Shown: positions 1 through 5,699, numbered from the stretch's first letter. The stretch: DNA of 10,181 bases from Chloroflexota bacterium (GCA_014383605.1 JACNHM010000465.1:1-10181), one strand, 5' to 3'. Notes: generated by a model not told the origin, from the letters alone. Numbers and translations are program-made.

Positions 1-293
1 TGCAGCTCGACCTGATTGACCGGGTAGGGCCGGGCGGGGAGTTCATGTCCGAGCGACACACCGCCAGGCACTGCCGGGCCGAAATCTGGACGCCCACGCT
101 CATGGACCGCCAGCCGTGGGTGACCTGGGAGGCAGCCGGCGCCCAGACCATGCTCGACCGCATCCGGGCCAAGCTGCGGGAAATCCTGGCCACCCACCAG
201 CCGCCGCCTCTGCCAGAGGGTGCAGCGGAGAAGATTGAGGCGATCCTGGAGGCGGCTGAGGCGCGGGAGGGAGAGGAGAGGAGGCAACCATGA
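1..293 (+). CDS. MttB-family (trimethylamine/glycine-betaine type) corrinoid methyltransferase, C-terminal part
   Basis: The frame is open from base 3 to the TGA at 291-293, giving the last 96 residues; the start lies before the window. The tail reads ...DRVGPGGEFMSERHTARH, then an acidic/aromatic stretch with W-x-P-x-L-x-DR and a Lys/Glu-rich helix. This is the recognisable C-terminal pattern of MttB-type methyltransferases (GPGGxFLxxxHTxxHxRxE.W.P.L.DR). The family moves a methyl group from a methylated amine or betaine to the cobalt of a corrinoid protein in the cytoplasm. The catalytic region, including the position that is pyrrolysine in true MttB, lies upstream, so the substrate cannot be judged; most bacterial members lack pyrrolysine. 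The ATG at 45 is internal. The stop overlaps the next start as ATGA, which implies translational coupling to the dehydrogenase. Family call fairly sure; substrate unknown. Confidence 0.8.
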   Translation, partial: QLDLIDRVGPGGEFMSERHTARHCRAEIWTPTLMDRQPWVTWEAAGAQTMLDRIRAKLREILATHQPPPLPEGAAEKIEAILEAAEAREGEERRQP

Positions 294-1318
294 AAGCAGT
301 TCGTCTAGTCAAGCCAGGGCAGCCCCTGGAGATGCAGGAGGTTCCCGTGCCCCATTGGGGCGTGAACGATGTGTTGGTCAAGGTCAAAGCGGCGGGCATT
401 TGCCGTTCGGACATGCACTACCGGACCGGCGCCTCGCCGGTCCCCAATCTGCCCGTGACACTGGGGCACGAGGTGGCAGGCGTGATCGAGGAGGTCGGCC
501 TGGCCGTCAGGAACGTCAAGCCAGGCGACCGGGTATGCCTGCACTACCTGGTATCGTGCGGCGATTGCCGCTACTGTGCCATGGGCAGCGAGCAGTTCTG
601 CGCCACAGGCTCAATGATCGGCAAGTATCAGGACGGCGGCTACGCGGAATACATCGCCGTGCCCTCGCACAACGCCGTCCCCTTGCCCGACGACATTCCC
701 TTCGAGCAGGGCGCCATCATGATGTGCTCGTCGGCTACGTCGCTCCACGCGCTCAACAAGGCAGAACTGAAGCCGGGTGAGAGCGTGGCGGTGTTCGGCG
801 TCGGTGGCCTGGGCATCTCGGCGGTGCAGTTGGCGCGGGCCTTCGGCGCGCTGGACGTGTACGCCGTGGACATCAACGCCGATAAGCTGAGGCTGGCGGA
901 AAGCTACGGCGCTATCCCGGTGAACGCCAGCATTTCCGACCCGGTGGCGGAGATCAGCAGGCTGACCGGCGGCCAGGGCGTGGACGTGGCGCTGGAGCTG
1001 GTCGGTTTGCGGCAGACGATAGAGCAGGCGGTGCACTCGCTGGGGGTGTTCGGGAGAGCGGTACTGGTTGGCATCGCCGAACAACCTTTCCAGCTCCATT
1101 CCTACCACGACGTCATCCCGAAAGAAGTCCAGATCATCGGCTGCTCCGACCATCTCCTGTCAGAGCTATTCCTGCTCGTCGAGCTTGCACGTCGAGGCGC
1201 GCTGGACCTGTCGTCCGTGATCACCCGCACGGTGCCCCTGGACGCCCAGGCCATCAACACCGCCCTGGACGACCTGGAGTCCTTCGGCCCCGACGTCCGC
1301 ACCGTGATCACGCCCTGA
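290..1318 (+). CDS. Zinc-dependent medium-chain alcohol dehydrogenase (MDR family)
   Basis: The 342-residue product is the usual length for a cytosolic zinc MDR dehydrogenase, which oxidises an alcohol to an aldehyde or ketone with NAD(P). Visible features: the catalytic-zinc residues Cys38 (GICRSD) and His60-Glu61 (GHE), with Cys146 as the probable third ligand; four structural-zinc cysteines at 90, 93, 96 and 104; the GDRV motif near 79-82; and a Rossmann GxGGLG at 170-175. Asp194 at the end of the second Rossmann strand favours NAD over NADP. The start at 290 has AGGAGG at 278-283 and overlaps the methyltransferase stop as ATGA, so the two genes probably share an mRNA. Next to a methyltransferase and a separately transcribed aldehyde oxidoreductase, a role in alcohol or aldehyde turnover is likely. 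The substrate cannot be read from sequence. Confidence 0.92.
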   Translation: MKAVRLVKPGQPLEMQEVPVPHWGVNDVLVKVKAAGICRSDMHYRTGASPVPNLPVTLGHEVAGVIEEVGLAVRNVKPGDRVCLHYLVSCGDCRYCAMGSEQFCATGSMIGKYQDGGYAEYIAVPSHNAVPLPDDIPFEQGAIMMCSSATSLHALNKAELKPGESVAVFGVGGLGISAVQLARAFGALDVYAVDINADKLRLAESYGAIPVNASISDPVAEISRLTGGQGVDVALELVGLRQTIEQAVHSLGVFGRAVLVGIAEQPFQLHSYHDVIPKEVQIIGCSDHLLSELFLLVELARRGALDLSSVITRTVPLDAQAINTALDDLESFGPDVRTVITP

Positions 1319-1327
1319 AGGTATCAT

Positions 1328-1386
1328 AAAGCCCCTTAGAGTTTTCAAAACCCTAACCTGGACAAGCCAGAACCGAAGGGCTTTTT
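1328..1386 (+). terminator. Possible intrinsic terminator of the methyltransferase/dehydrogenase unit
   Basis: Ten bases after the dehydrogenase stop, AAAGCCCCTT (1328-1337) pairs with AAGGGCTTT (1376-1384) with one bulged C, and a run of five T (1382-1386) follows. The 38-nt intervening stretch holds a degraded copy of palindromic repeat A and a small CTGG/CCAG hairpin. The large loop makes it weaker than a textbook terminator, but its place and T-run fit. Confidence 0.4.
1330..1362. repeat. Degenerate copy of repeat family A (paired 15-bp palindromes)
   Basis: AGCCCCTTAGAGTTT (1330-1344), a 3-nt spacer and AAACCCTAA (1348-1356) line up with the intact copy at 4839-4871, AGACCCTTAGGGTTT plus AAACCCTAAGGGTCT. 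The first half has two mismatches; the second half is eroded after nine bases. It forms part of the possible terminator. Confidence 0.6.
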
Positions 1387-1388
1387 GC

Positions 1389-1590
1389 CACGAATTACAC
1401 GAATTTTCGTAACTACCCAGGCATGGAACCCTTGCGAAGGTTTGTGAGCAGATTTCAAGCCAGAAATGTCTTCGTCCACCCAAAACTGCTTCGTTGCCAG
1501 TGCTATTCGCAACCTTCGCAAGGGTGGCCGGACGAACCTCTGGGTAGTTACGAATTTTCACTAATTTTTCCTTTTTCGTGTTAATTCGTG
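1389..1590. repeat. CACGAA-type inverted repeat (family D), split by a MITE-like insertion
   Basis: CACGAATTACACGAA (1389-1403) is complementary to TTCGTGTTAATTCGTG (1575-1590) apart from one extra T. The arms are now 171 nt apart because a 145-bp element sits at 1408-1552. Removing that element and one copy of its target duplication leaves a compact AT-rich hairpin. A similar CACGAAA-type hairpin lies at 4760-4830. Confidence 0.6.
1408..1552. mobile_element. MITE-like element C1, 145 bp, nested inverted repeats, 6-bp target duplication
   Basis: Perfect 13-bp terminal inverted repeats CGTAACTACCCAG (1408-1420) and CTGGGTAGTTACG (1540-1552) enclose a second perfect 14-bp inverted repeat, CCCTTGCGAAGGTT (1429-1442) and AACCTTCGCAAGGG (1511-1524). 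AATTTT flanks the element directly on both sides (1402-1407 and 1553-1558), as expected of a target-site duplication. There is no coding capacity, so it would need a transposase in trans. The core resembles element C2 at 5707-5827 in opposite orientation: GATTTCAAGCCAG (1451-1463) matches the reverse complement of 5762-5774 at 12 of 13 bases, and CAGTGCTA (1498-1505) matches that of 5754-5761 exactly. Confidence 0.7.
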
Positions 1591-1683
1591 AAATTCGAGG
1601 CAGATAAAAAGTGCGTTCTGAAATTCTTGCTCGTTGTGCAAGAATTCGGTCGATAAGGTATAAGGAGTTGCCGAGAGGATGAC
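1591..1683 (+). promoter_or_regulatory. Leader of the aldehyde oxidoreductase gene with a 9-bp hairpin
   Basis: AATTCTTGC (1622-1630) and GCAAGAATT (1638-1646) form a perfect 9-bp inverted repeat with a 7-nt loop, 38 bases before the start codon. It could be an operator or an mRNA hairpin. GAGAGG at 1673-1678 is the likely ribosome binding site for the ATG at 1684. A TATAAG at 1659-1664 could be a -10 box, but I see no good -35 at proper spacing, so no promoter is called. Confidence 0.35.
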
Positions 1684-3525
1684 ATGTCTGATTTTCTAGG
1701 AAGATCGCTGATAATTGACCTGACCAGTCGTGAAGTGGAAGTGGTCAACTTCCCCGAGGAGTTGGCCCACAAGTTCCTGGGCGGGCGGGGGTTGAACGCC
1801 TGGCAGCTCTTGGAGCACGTCGGGCCGGGGACCGATCCCCTGGGGCCGGAGAACGTCCTGATCCTCAGTTGCGGGCTGCTCACCGGCACCCAGGCCCCGG
1901 CTTCGTCGCGGCTGCACGTCGGCGCCCGCTCGCCGCTGACCGGCCTGCTGGGCAGTTCCAACGTGGGCGGCCACTTCGGGGCCGAGCTGCGAGCGGCCGG
2001 CTTCCAAAGCCTGCTCATCCGCGGCCGCGCCGAACGGCCGGTGGTGCTCTGGCTCCACGGCGACAAAGTCGAGATCAGGGACGCCGAAGACCTGTGGGGC
2101 CTGGACGCCTGGACCACTCAGAGCCGTTTGCAGGAGGAGCTGGGCGAAGCCAGAGCCAAGATCATGGCCATTGGGCCGGGCGGGGAAAACAGGGTGCGCT
2201 ACGCCTGCATCATGACCGAACGGGGCCACGCTGCCGGACGCACCGGCATGGGCGCGGTGATGGGTTCCAAGAATCTGAAGGCCATCGCCGTACGCAAGAC
2301 TTCGGAAGTCTCGAAAGACTTCCGAAGTCTTAAACTGGTGAAGCAATACATCCAGCAGATACGCAGCGCCCCCCGCTACGACACCTTCGCCCGCTACAGC
2401 AACAGCGCCTACGTGACCTGGGCCCGCGAGGAGGGGCTGCTCTCCACGCGCAACTACCGCCAGACCCAGTTCGAGGGGGCCGACCAAATTGACGGCCGCC
2501 AGATCATCAAATACGTCACCCGGTCGCGCAGTTGCCACCGCTGCCCGGTGCACTGCAAGGCCGAGTTGAAGGTGCCCAGTGGCCGCTTCGCTATTGAGGG
2601 GGATCGGCCCGACATCGAGCCCATCGTCGCCCTGGGCTCCAAGTGCGGCCTGGACGACGTGGAGGCGCTGCTGTACCTCTACAACCTGGCCGGGCAGTTG
2701 GGGATTGACGTCATCTCCACCGGCGGCGTCCTGGCCTTTGCCATGGAGTTGTACGAACGGGGCATCCTGACCGATGATGACACCGGCGGGGTGGCGCTCA
2801 CCTGGGGCAACGCCGAGGCCATGGAGACAGTGATGCGCCAAATCGCCCGGCGGGAGGGGCTGGGCGCTGTGCTGGCCGAGGGGGTGCAGCGGGCCGCGCA
2901 GATCATCGGCCGCGGGGCGGAGCAGTACGCTTTCCACAGCAAAGGGCTGGAGCTGACCGCCTACGATCCTCGCGGGGCGATGGGTACCGCACTGGGCTAC
3001 GCCGTCTCCACGCGGGGCGCTGACTTCACCAGCGTCTACGCCATCCCTGAGTACCGCTGGGACGCGGCGCAGGGGCGGGAGGTTTTCGGCACTGAGAAGG
3101 CGGTGGATCGCCTCTCCATCGAGGGCAAGGGCGCGCTGGTCAAGCGCTCCATGATCGTGTCGGCCATCCTGGACTCGCTGGGGCTGTGCAAGGTGCCGAT
3201 CCTGTCGGTGGTGGGGGACTTCAGCCTGGAGAACGAGGCGGCGCTGGCTTCGGCCCTCAGCGGTTGGCCGCTCACCGCCGCCGACTTGCTGACCATCGGC
3301 GAGCGCATCCTGAACGCCGAGCGGCTGTTCAACCTGCGCCACGGCGCGACGCGAGACGACGACGACCTGCCCGACCGCTTCACCGAAGAGCCGCTCCCCG
3401 ACGGGCCAGCCCAGGGCATGACGGTAGCCATCCAGCCGATGGTGCGGGACTTCTATGCCGTCATGGGCTGGGACGCCGACGGGCAGCCCACGCGGGAGAA
3501 GCTGCGAGAATTGGAGCTGGAGTAG
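1684..3525 (+). CDS. Aldehyde ferredoxin oxidoreductase family protein (tungstopterin, 4Fe-4S)
   Basis: The 613-residue product has the normal length and full domain order of the AOR family, cytosolic tungsten (or molybdenum) bis-pterin enzymes that oxidise aldehydes to carboxylic acids with ferredoxin. Visible landmarks: GGRGLNAW (33-40); the pterin-contacting SSRLHVGARSPLTG (74-87) and SNVGGHFG (92-99); GRTGMGAVMGSKNLKA (185-200); a cluster motif C-x2-C-x3-C at Cys284, Cys287 and Cys291; and the distant fourth ligand Cys502 in GLCKVP. Residues 205-216 (KTSEVSKDFRSL) are encoded by a 36-nt palindromic repeat (2296-2331) at the junction after the N-terminal domain, where it seems to be tolerated. 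It is separated from the upstream dehydrogenase by a possible terminator and about 365 bp, so it is probably a separate transcription unit. Family certain; aldehyde substrate and closest subfamily unknown. Confidence 0.93.
   Translation: MSDFLGRSLIIDLTSREVEVVNFPEELAHKFLGGRGLNAWQLLEHVGPGTDPLGPENVLILSCGLLTGTQAPASSRLHVGARSPLTGLLGSSNVGGHFGAELRAAGFQSLLIRGRAERPVVLWLHGDKVEIRDAEDLWGLDAWTTQSRLQEELGEARAKIMAIGPGGENRVRYACIMTERGHAAGRTGMGAVMGSKNLKAIAVRKTSEVSKDFRSLKLVKQYIQQIRSAPRYDTFARYSNSAYVTWAREEGLLSTRNYRQTQFEGADQIDGRQIIKYVTRSRSCHRCPVHCKAELKVPSGRFAIEGDRPDIEPIVALGSKCGLDDVEALLYLYNLAGQLGIDVISTGGVLAFAMELYERGILTDDDTGGVALTWGNAEAMETVMRQIARREGLGAVLAEGVQRAAQIIGRGAEQYAFHSKGLELTAYDPRGAMGTALGYAVSTRGADFTSVYAIPEYRWDAAQGREVFGTEKAVDRLSIEGKGALVKRSMIVSAILDSLGLCKVPILSVVGDFSLENEAALASALSGWPLTAADLLTIGERILNAERLFNLRHGATRDDDDLPDRFTEEPLPDGPAQGMTVAIQPMVRDFYAVMGWDADGQPTREKLRELELE
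2296..2331. repeat. Repeat family A copy inside the aldehyde oxidoreductase gene
   Basis: A perfect 16-bp inverted repeat (AAGACTTCGGAAGTCT at 2296-2311, its complement at 2316-2331) with loop CGAA. Each arm contains its own 15-bp palindrome, AGAC-TTC-G-GAA-GTCT and AGAC-TTC-C-GAA-GTCT. It is read in frame as KTSEVSKDFRSL. It is the same type as 9740-9772, 3532-3564 and 4839-4871, but with a 4-nt instead of a 3-nt spacer, so the second half is read in a different frame from the first. Confidence 0.85.
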
Positions 3526-3531
3526 CAACCT

Positions 3532-3564
3532 GGACCTTCGAGGTCTCCAGAACCTCTGAGGTCT
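3532..3564. repeat. Repeat family A copy after the aldehyde oxidoreductase gene
   Basis: GGACCTTCGAGGTCT (3532-3546), spacer CCA, GAACCTCTGAGGTCT (3550-3564). It has the same two-palindrome layout as the other copies with a CTT/CTC triplet in the arms and a few mismatches. It lies 7 nt after the stop codon and abuts a truncated methyltransferase reading frame, so it may mark a deletion junction. It may weakly terminate transcription, but no T-run follows. Confidence 0.65.
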
Positions 3565-3570
3565 CTTCAT

Positions 3571-3738
3571 TATGAGAAAGGCGACATGCTGTGACATAAC
3601 GTCGAGTTCATCCACGGCTTTCTGTCGGAGGAGAAGCTCAGGTTGGAGTTTGAAGCGGGCGGGTTTGAGGTGGTTCACTTGCACATCTCTGACAGAATGG
3701 CGCGGGGCGGGGCAGTGCTTCTCAAACGCGAAACGTAA
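3571..3738 (+). pseudogene. C-terminal remnant of a class I SAM-dependent methyltransferase
   Basis: In one frame the sequence reads YEKGDML, a TGA stop at 3592-3594, then HNVEFIHGFLSEEKLRLEFE, then AGGFEVVHLHISD and GGAVLLKRET before TAA at 3736. The pattern (a VEFIH-x-F/SEEKLR helix, a GFEVV strand, a final GGAVLLK strand) is the usual end of a class I methyltransferase fold, the end furthest from the SAM site. The SAM-binding half is absent: upstream is only a palindromic repeat and then the aldehyde oxidoreductase stop. The TGA interrupts the conserved-looking frame. There is no start codon or ribosome binding site for a useful product. I read it as a decayed gene fragment. The exact methyltransferase subfamily is unknown. 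Confidence 0.55.
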
Positions 3739-3744
3739 AACGTC
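3724..3744. repeat. Three tandem 7-mers (AAACGNN)
   Basis: AAACGCG, AAACGTA and AAACGTC follow each other without gaps at the end of the methyltransferase remnant, overlapping its stop codon. The run sits at the join between the two gene fragments and may be slippage-derived or the edge of another short dispersed repeat. Confidence 0.5.
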
Positions 3745-3920
3745 AGGAGGCCCCATCGGAGGAGATCGAGACGGACGTGCTGGGGCTGGTGGGGGAACTC
3801 GTCAACCGGAGGATGCTCGTCGAAGCCGGGTCAGCGCCGGCCGAGCGTTGCCCTGAGCCCTTCGACTACGCTCAGGACAGGCCTGCCGAAGGGATTGGGG
3901 GGCTGGGGGGGGCTTCTTGA
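3741..3920 (+). pseudogene. Possible C-terminal remnant of a PqqD-like small protein
   Basis: A frame with no supported start reads EAPSEEIETDVLGLVGEL followed by VNRRMLVEAG, then runs into the repeat at 3852-3893 and stops at 3918-3920. The helix pattern (EEIE-x-DV-x-x-x-x-x-EL-x-x-RxxL) resembles the end of PqqD-type peptide-chaperone domains, but it is short and the match is by eye. The last 30 codons are repeat-derived. It is probably gene debris rather than a working gene. Confidence 0.25.
3852..3893. repeat. Repeat family B (CCTTCGAC...GCTCAGGACAGG) copy
   Basis: CCTGAGC (3852-3858) and GCTCAGG (3870-3876) form a 7-bp hairpin; alternatively CCCTTCG (3858-3864) pairs with CGAAGGG (3887-3893). 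Related blocks occur at 7354-7414 and, reversed, at 9703-9729, both inside the CHAT gene. Confidence 0.65.
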
Positions 3921-3945
3921 CAATGTAGCAGCGCGGTGTTATACT
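3917..3945 (+). promoter_or_regulatory. Sigma70-type promoter for the DUF433/DUF5615 pair
   Basis: TTGACA (3917-3922), a 17-nt spacer and TATACT (3940-3945). This matches the consensus -35 exactly and is one base from the consensus -10. Transcription would start near 3952, giving a leader of about 85 nt. Confidence 0.75.
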
Positions 3946-3964
3946 CTATCCGTTGAATAGGGTC

Positions 3965-3991
3965 GCCAGCCGGCGGCCCGAAGCGGCTGGC
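3965..3991 (+). promoter_or_regulatory. GC-rich hairpin in the leader of the DUF433 gene
   Basis: GCCAGCCG (3965-3972) and CGGCTGGC (3984-3991) form a perfect 8-bp stem with an 11-nt loop, just after the expected transcription start. It may protect or regulate the mRNA, or be the operator of a self-repressing antitoxin. It is not followed by T, so it is not a terminator. GAGGAGG at 4024-4030 is a strong ribosome binding site 7 nt before the start at 4038. Confidence 0.45.
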
Positions 3992-4037
3992 CTCCGCAAG
4001 AGACTGAGCCGGCGATTGAATTTGAGGAGGTAATGCG

Positions 4038-4412
4038 ATGCAATTGGAAGACTATTTTGATTTCTTGGCTCCCAATGATATTCGGGTCAAAGGAACGCGA
4101 GTGGGTATTGAAACCATCTTGTATGATTTCATCCATCGCAGTCAAACACCCGAAGCGATTGCTCAAACTTACCCTTCACTTACCCTGGAGCAAGTTTACG
4201 CCACTGTTACCTACTATTTGCACAAAAAAGAAGAGATCACTCAATATCTCACCGACTGGATAGAGCATGGACGACGTATGCGTGAAGAGCAAGCTCACAG
4301 CCCCACGCCAGCCACGTTGAGATTGCGTAAAATCAAAGCTGAATGGATAGCAACTGGACGTTGGCCAGTCAGGACACAAAGCCATGCGCATACGTCAATA
4401 CCTGCTGGATGA
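4038..4412 (+). CDS. DUF433 domain protein, antitoxin-like
   Basis: The 124-residue product begins with the DUF433 pattern: DYFDFLAPNDIRVKGTRVGI (5-24), a helix with TPEAIAQTYPSLTLEQVY (37-54) that fits a helix-turn-helix, then ATVTYYLHKKEEI. DUF433 proteins are small DNA-binding-like proteins usually placed directly before DUF5615 PIN-like genes and regarded as antitoxins. The start at 4038 follows GAGGAGG; the overlapping ATG at 4033 is out of frame. Its 3' end overlaps the DUF5615 gene by 29 nt, and the last roughly 25 residues are basic and probably tail. The gene is visibly AT-richer than its neighbours and has its own promoter, which suggests separate acquisition. Antitoxin function is inferred from family and context. 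Confidence 0.85.
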   Translation: MQLEDYFDFLAPNDIRVKGTRVGIETILYDFIHRSQTPEAIAQTYPSLTLEQVYATVTYYLHKKEEITQYLTDWIEHGRRMREEQAHSPTPATLRLRKIKAEWIATGRWPVRTQSHAHTSIPAG

Positions 4413-4752
4413 AAACGTTGACCCCACGCTGAAAACTGCGCTACATCAACAATGGCCGGAAATGGCGGTCTGGCGGATAGGCGACCCAGGCGCGCCTCCG
4501 CATGGTGCGCTTGACCCTGACATTTTGCTCTGGTGTGAGAACAACGATTTCTCGTTGGTGACTAATAACCGCGCCTCTATGCCCATTCACCTGAGAGATC
4601 ACCTCCTTGCAGGACGACATGTCCCAGGCATTTTCATTCTACACAACAAAATGTCGTTGGGTGAAACAGTTGATGAGCTGGCCTTAATTTGGCTGGCTAC
4701 CGAACCTGATGAATATACTGATTTGATAAGCTTCTTGCCCGTTAGTGAGTGA
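4384..4752 (+). CDS. DUF5615 PIN-like protein, toxin-like
   Basis: The 122-residue product starts with the PIN-like motif LLDENVDP (7-14), followed by Asp44/Asp46 in LDPDILLW and the strand/turn SLVTNNRASM (57-66), where many relatives have VTxD. This is the DUF5615 fold, related to VapC-type PIN ribonucleases, normally paired with DUF433. Asp9, Glu10 and Asp46 are the likely acidic site. The VTNN in place of VTND leaves one canonical acidic position as Asn, so nuclease activity is not assured. The start lies inside the upstream gene (29-nt overlap), so translation is probably coupled. The base composition is AT-rich like its partner. Repeat hairpins begin 8 nt after the stop and could end the transcript. 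Confidence 0.83.
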   Translation: MRIRQYLLDENVDPTLKTALHQQWPEMAVWRIGDPGAPPHGALDPDILLWCENNDFSLVTNNRASMPIHLRDHLLAGRHVPGIFILHNKMSLGETVDELALIWLATEPDEYTDLISFLPVSE

Positions 4753-4759
4753 TAACGGG

Positions 4760-4830
4760 GTTTGGACCACGAAAGTCACGAAAGGACGCGAAAGCCTTTC
4801 GTGGCTTTTCGCGTGTTTCGTGGTCCAAAC
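4760..4830. repeat. CACGAAA-type hairpin repeat (family D)
   Basis: GTTTGGACCACGAAA (4760-4774) and TTTCGTGGTCCAAAC (4816-4830) are a perfect 15-bp inverted repeat. The interior holds further CACGAAA and CGCGAAA motifs and their complements, so alternative folds are possible. It directly follows the DUF5615 stop and could act as a bidirectional terminator or mRNA end stabiliser. Confidence 0.75.
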
Positions 4831-4880
4831 GTCCCCTCAGACCCTTAGGGTTTCCAAAACCCTAAGGGTCTTTTGGGACG
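4830..4880. repeat. Repeat family A copy within a longer hairpin
   Basis: AGACCCTTAGGGTTT (4839-4853), spacer CCA, AAACCCTAAGGGTCT (4857-4871): a perfect inverted repeat whose halves are each a 15-base near-palindrome. Outside it, CGTCCC (4830-4835) pairs with GGGACG (4875-4880), and TTTT follows the inner stem at 4871-4874. It touches the preceding hairpin end to end, so together they may form an efficient terminator between the two operons. Confidence 0.8.
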
Positions 4881-4922
4881 CCGAGGGACGGCCCACGCTG
4901 GAGCAGCAGACAGCTTCGGAGT

Positions 4923-4951
4923 TTGACAACCAACCCCGTGTGTGATATTCT
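4923..4951 (+). promoter_or_regulatory. Sigma70 extended -10 promoter for the two-gene CHAT operon
   Basis: TTGACA (4923-4928), a 17-nt spacer and TATTCT (4946-4951), with TGA just before the -10 as an extended element. Transcription would begin near 4958. GAGGAGG at 4987-4993 lies 7 nt before the ATG at 5001, so the first gene should be well translated. Confidence 0.72.
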
Positions 4952-5000
4952 TATGGTCGCTGGCAGTGAGTGAGAACATCAATAATGAGGAGGCGAAACG

Positions 5001-5699
5001 ATGCGGATTATCACTCCGACCGAGATTGACGACGTAGCCTGGGAGGGCAATCTGGAGCCGCTGGGCCCGGCATACAGAGGGGGCCCGCTTTTGCCGCGCG
5101 TGACGCTGGGCGAGCCGGCCTGGTGGCCCGCCGAGCAGGCGATGGAAGGCGAGACCGGCAAGAAATGGACGCCCCCCGCCGGCGACCGACGCTACACGTT
5201 GCTCCGCCTGGCCTGCACTCTGCATCCACCCGCCGACACACGCACTCTCTATCAGGAGGCCACCCTGACCGCCTACCTGCGCCCTCACAGCGCGGGGACC
5301 GGCGCAGTCGTGGCCCACGACCTCTACCCGCAGCGACTCACCGCCGAGCGAAAGGGCAAATTCACCTTTGGCCTGGGGCCAGACCTGAAATTCGCCGATG
5401 TCTTTGAAGCCAGCCTGTTCGAGGTGGGCGCGGAGATCGAGTACCACCAGACCTTCCCCGTGCTGCAGGGCTACGGGCTGGGCGAGAGCCATCCCGCCTG
5501 GCAGTTCGCCCACCACGCGGCCCACCCGCTGCTGGGCTGCCAGAGCGTCTACGCTGTGCTGGACGCGCCGGATGACGCCGGCGGCGTGCGGTTAAGCATC
5601 GAACTGGTCGCCACGCTGGAGACGCGCTTCGGCGGGATCATCCGCGTCGGGCTGCCGGAGGAGGCGCGGGCGCACGTCAGCCGGATGATACCCGCCTGA
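5001..5699 (+). CDS. Uncharacterised protein upstream of the CHAT/NB-ARC gene
   Basis: I do not recognise a named family for this 232-residue protein. It has no signal peptide and no membrane segment, so it should be cytosolic. It looks strand-rich: alternating hydrophobic stretches at about 64-74, 86-94, 119-125, 135-148, 181-187 and 196-216 suggest a beta-sandwich. A proline/glycine-rich N-terminal part (1-62) comes first. Distinctive motifs are DLYPQRLT (107-114), GPDLKFADVFEASL (126-139), the EIEYHQTFPVLQGYGLGE run (145-162) and HPAWQF (164-169). Cys72 and Cys180 are the only cysteines. The ATG has a strong GAGGAGG 7 nt away. It is the first gene after a good promoter and, before a MITE-like element inserted, ended about 13 bp from the CHAT gene. 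A role as partner, regulator or cleavage substrate of that protein is an inference from this arrangement. Confidence 0.85.
   Translation: MRIITPTEIDDVAWEGNLEPLGPAYRGGPLLPRVTLGEPAWWPAEQAMEGETGKKWTPPAGDRRYTLLRLACTLHPPADTRTLYQEATLTAYLRPHSAGTGAVVAHDLYPQRLTAERKGKFTFGLGPDLKFADVFEASLFEVGAEIEYHQTFPVLQGYGLGESHPAWQFAHHAAHPLLGCQSVYAVLDAPDDAGGVRLSIELVATLETRFGGIIRVGLPEEARAHVSRMIPA

Noticed and set aside
611..1153. Antisense open frame over the alcohol dehydrogenase gene (and similar ones over the CHAT gene)
   Set aside because: Composition is the mirror of the real gene, with no ribosome binding site and no recognisable domain.
1659..1664. TATAAG as the -10 of an AOR promoter
   Set aside because: No acceptable -35 at 16-18 nt; the nearest TTGTGC gives a 19-nt spacer and lies within the hairpin.
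3592..3594. Recoded TGA (selenocysteine or tryptophan) in the methyltransferase remnant
   Set aside because: The upstream SAM-binding half is missing altogether, there is no selenocysteine-insertion hairpin just after it that I can see, and other genes here use TGA as a normal stop.
1696..3756. A 686-codon open frame on the - strand opposite the aldehyde oxidoreductase gene
   Set aside because: Low-complexity His/Gln/Gly/Val-rich translation typical of the antisense of a GC-rich gene; no motif, and the + strand frame has full AOR family features.
3572..3856. A 94-codon frame starting at ATG 3572
   Set aside because: Shadow of the methyltransferase remnant in another frame; Arg/Ser/Gly-rich translation with no domain.
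4745..4945. Small + strand frame (66 codons) running through the hairpins after the DUF5615 gene
   Set aside because: It is made almost wholly of repeat sequence (TLRVSKTLRVF from repeat A) and has no ribosome binding site.
5001..5699. Bacterial gasdermin (known neighbour and substrate of caspase-like proteases)
   Set aside because: No N-terminal cysteine for lipidation, no amphipathic pore-forming pattern that I can see, and shorter than usual; left as unknown family.
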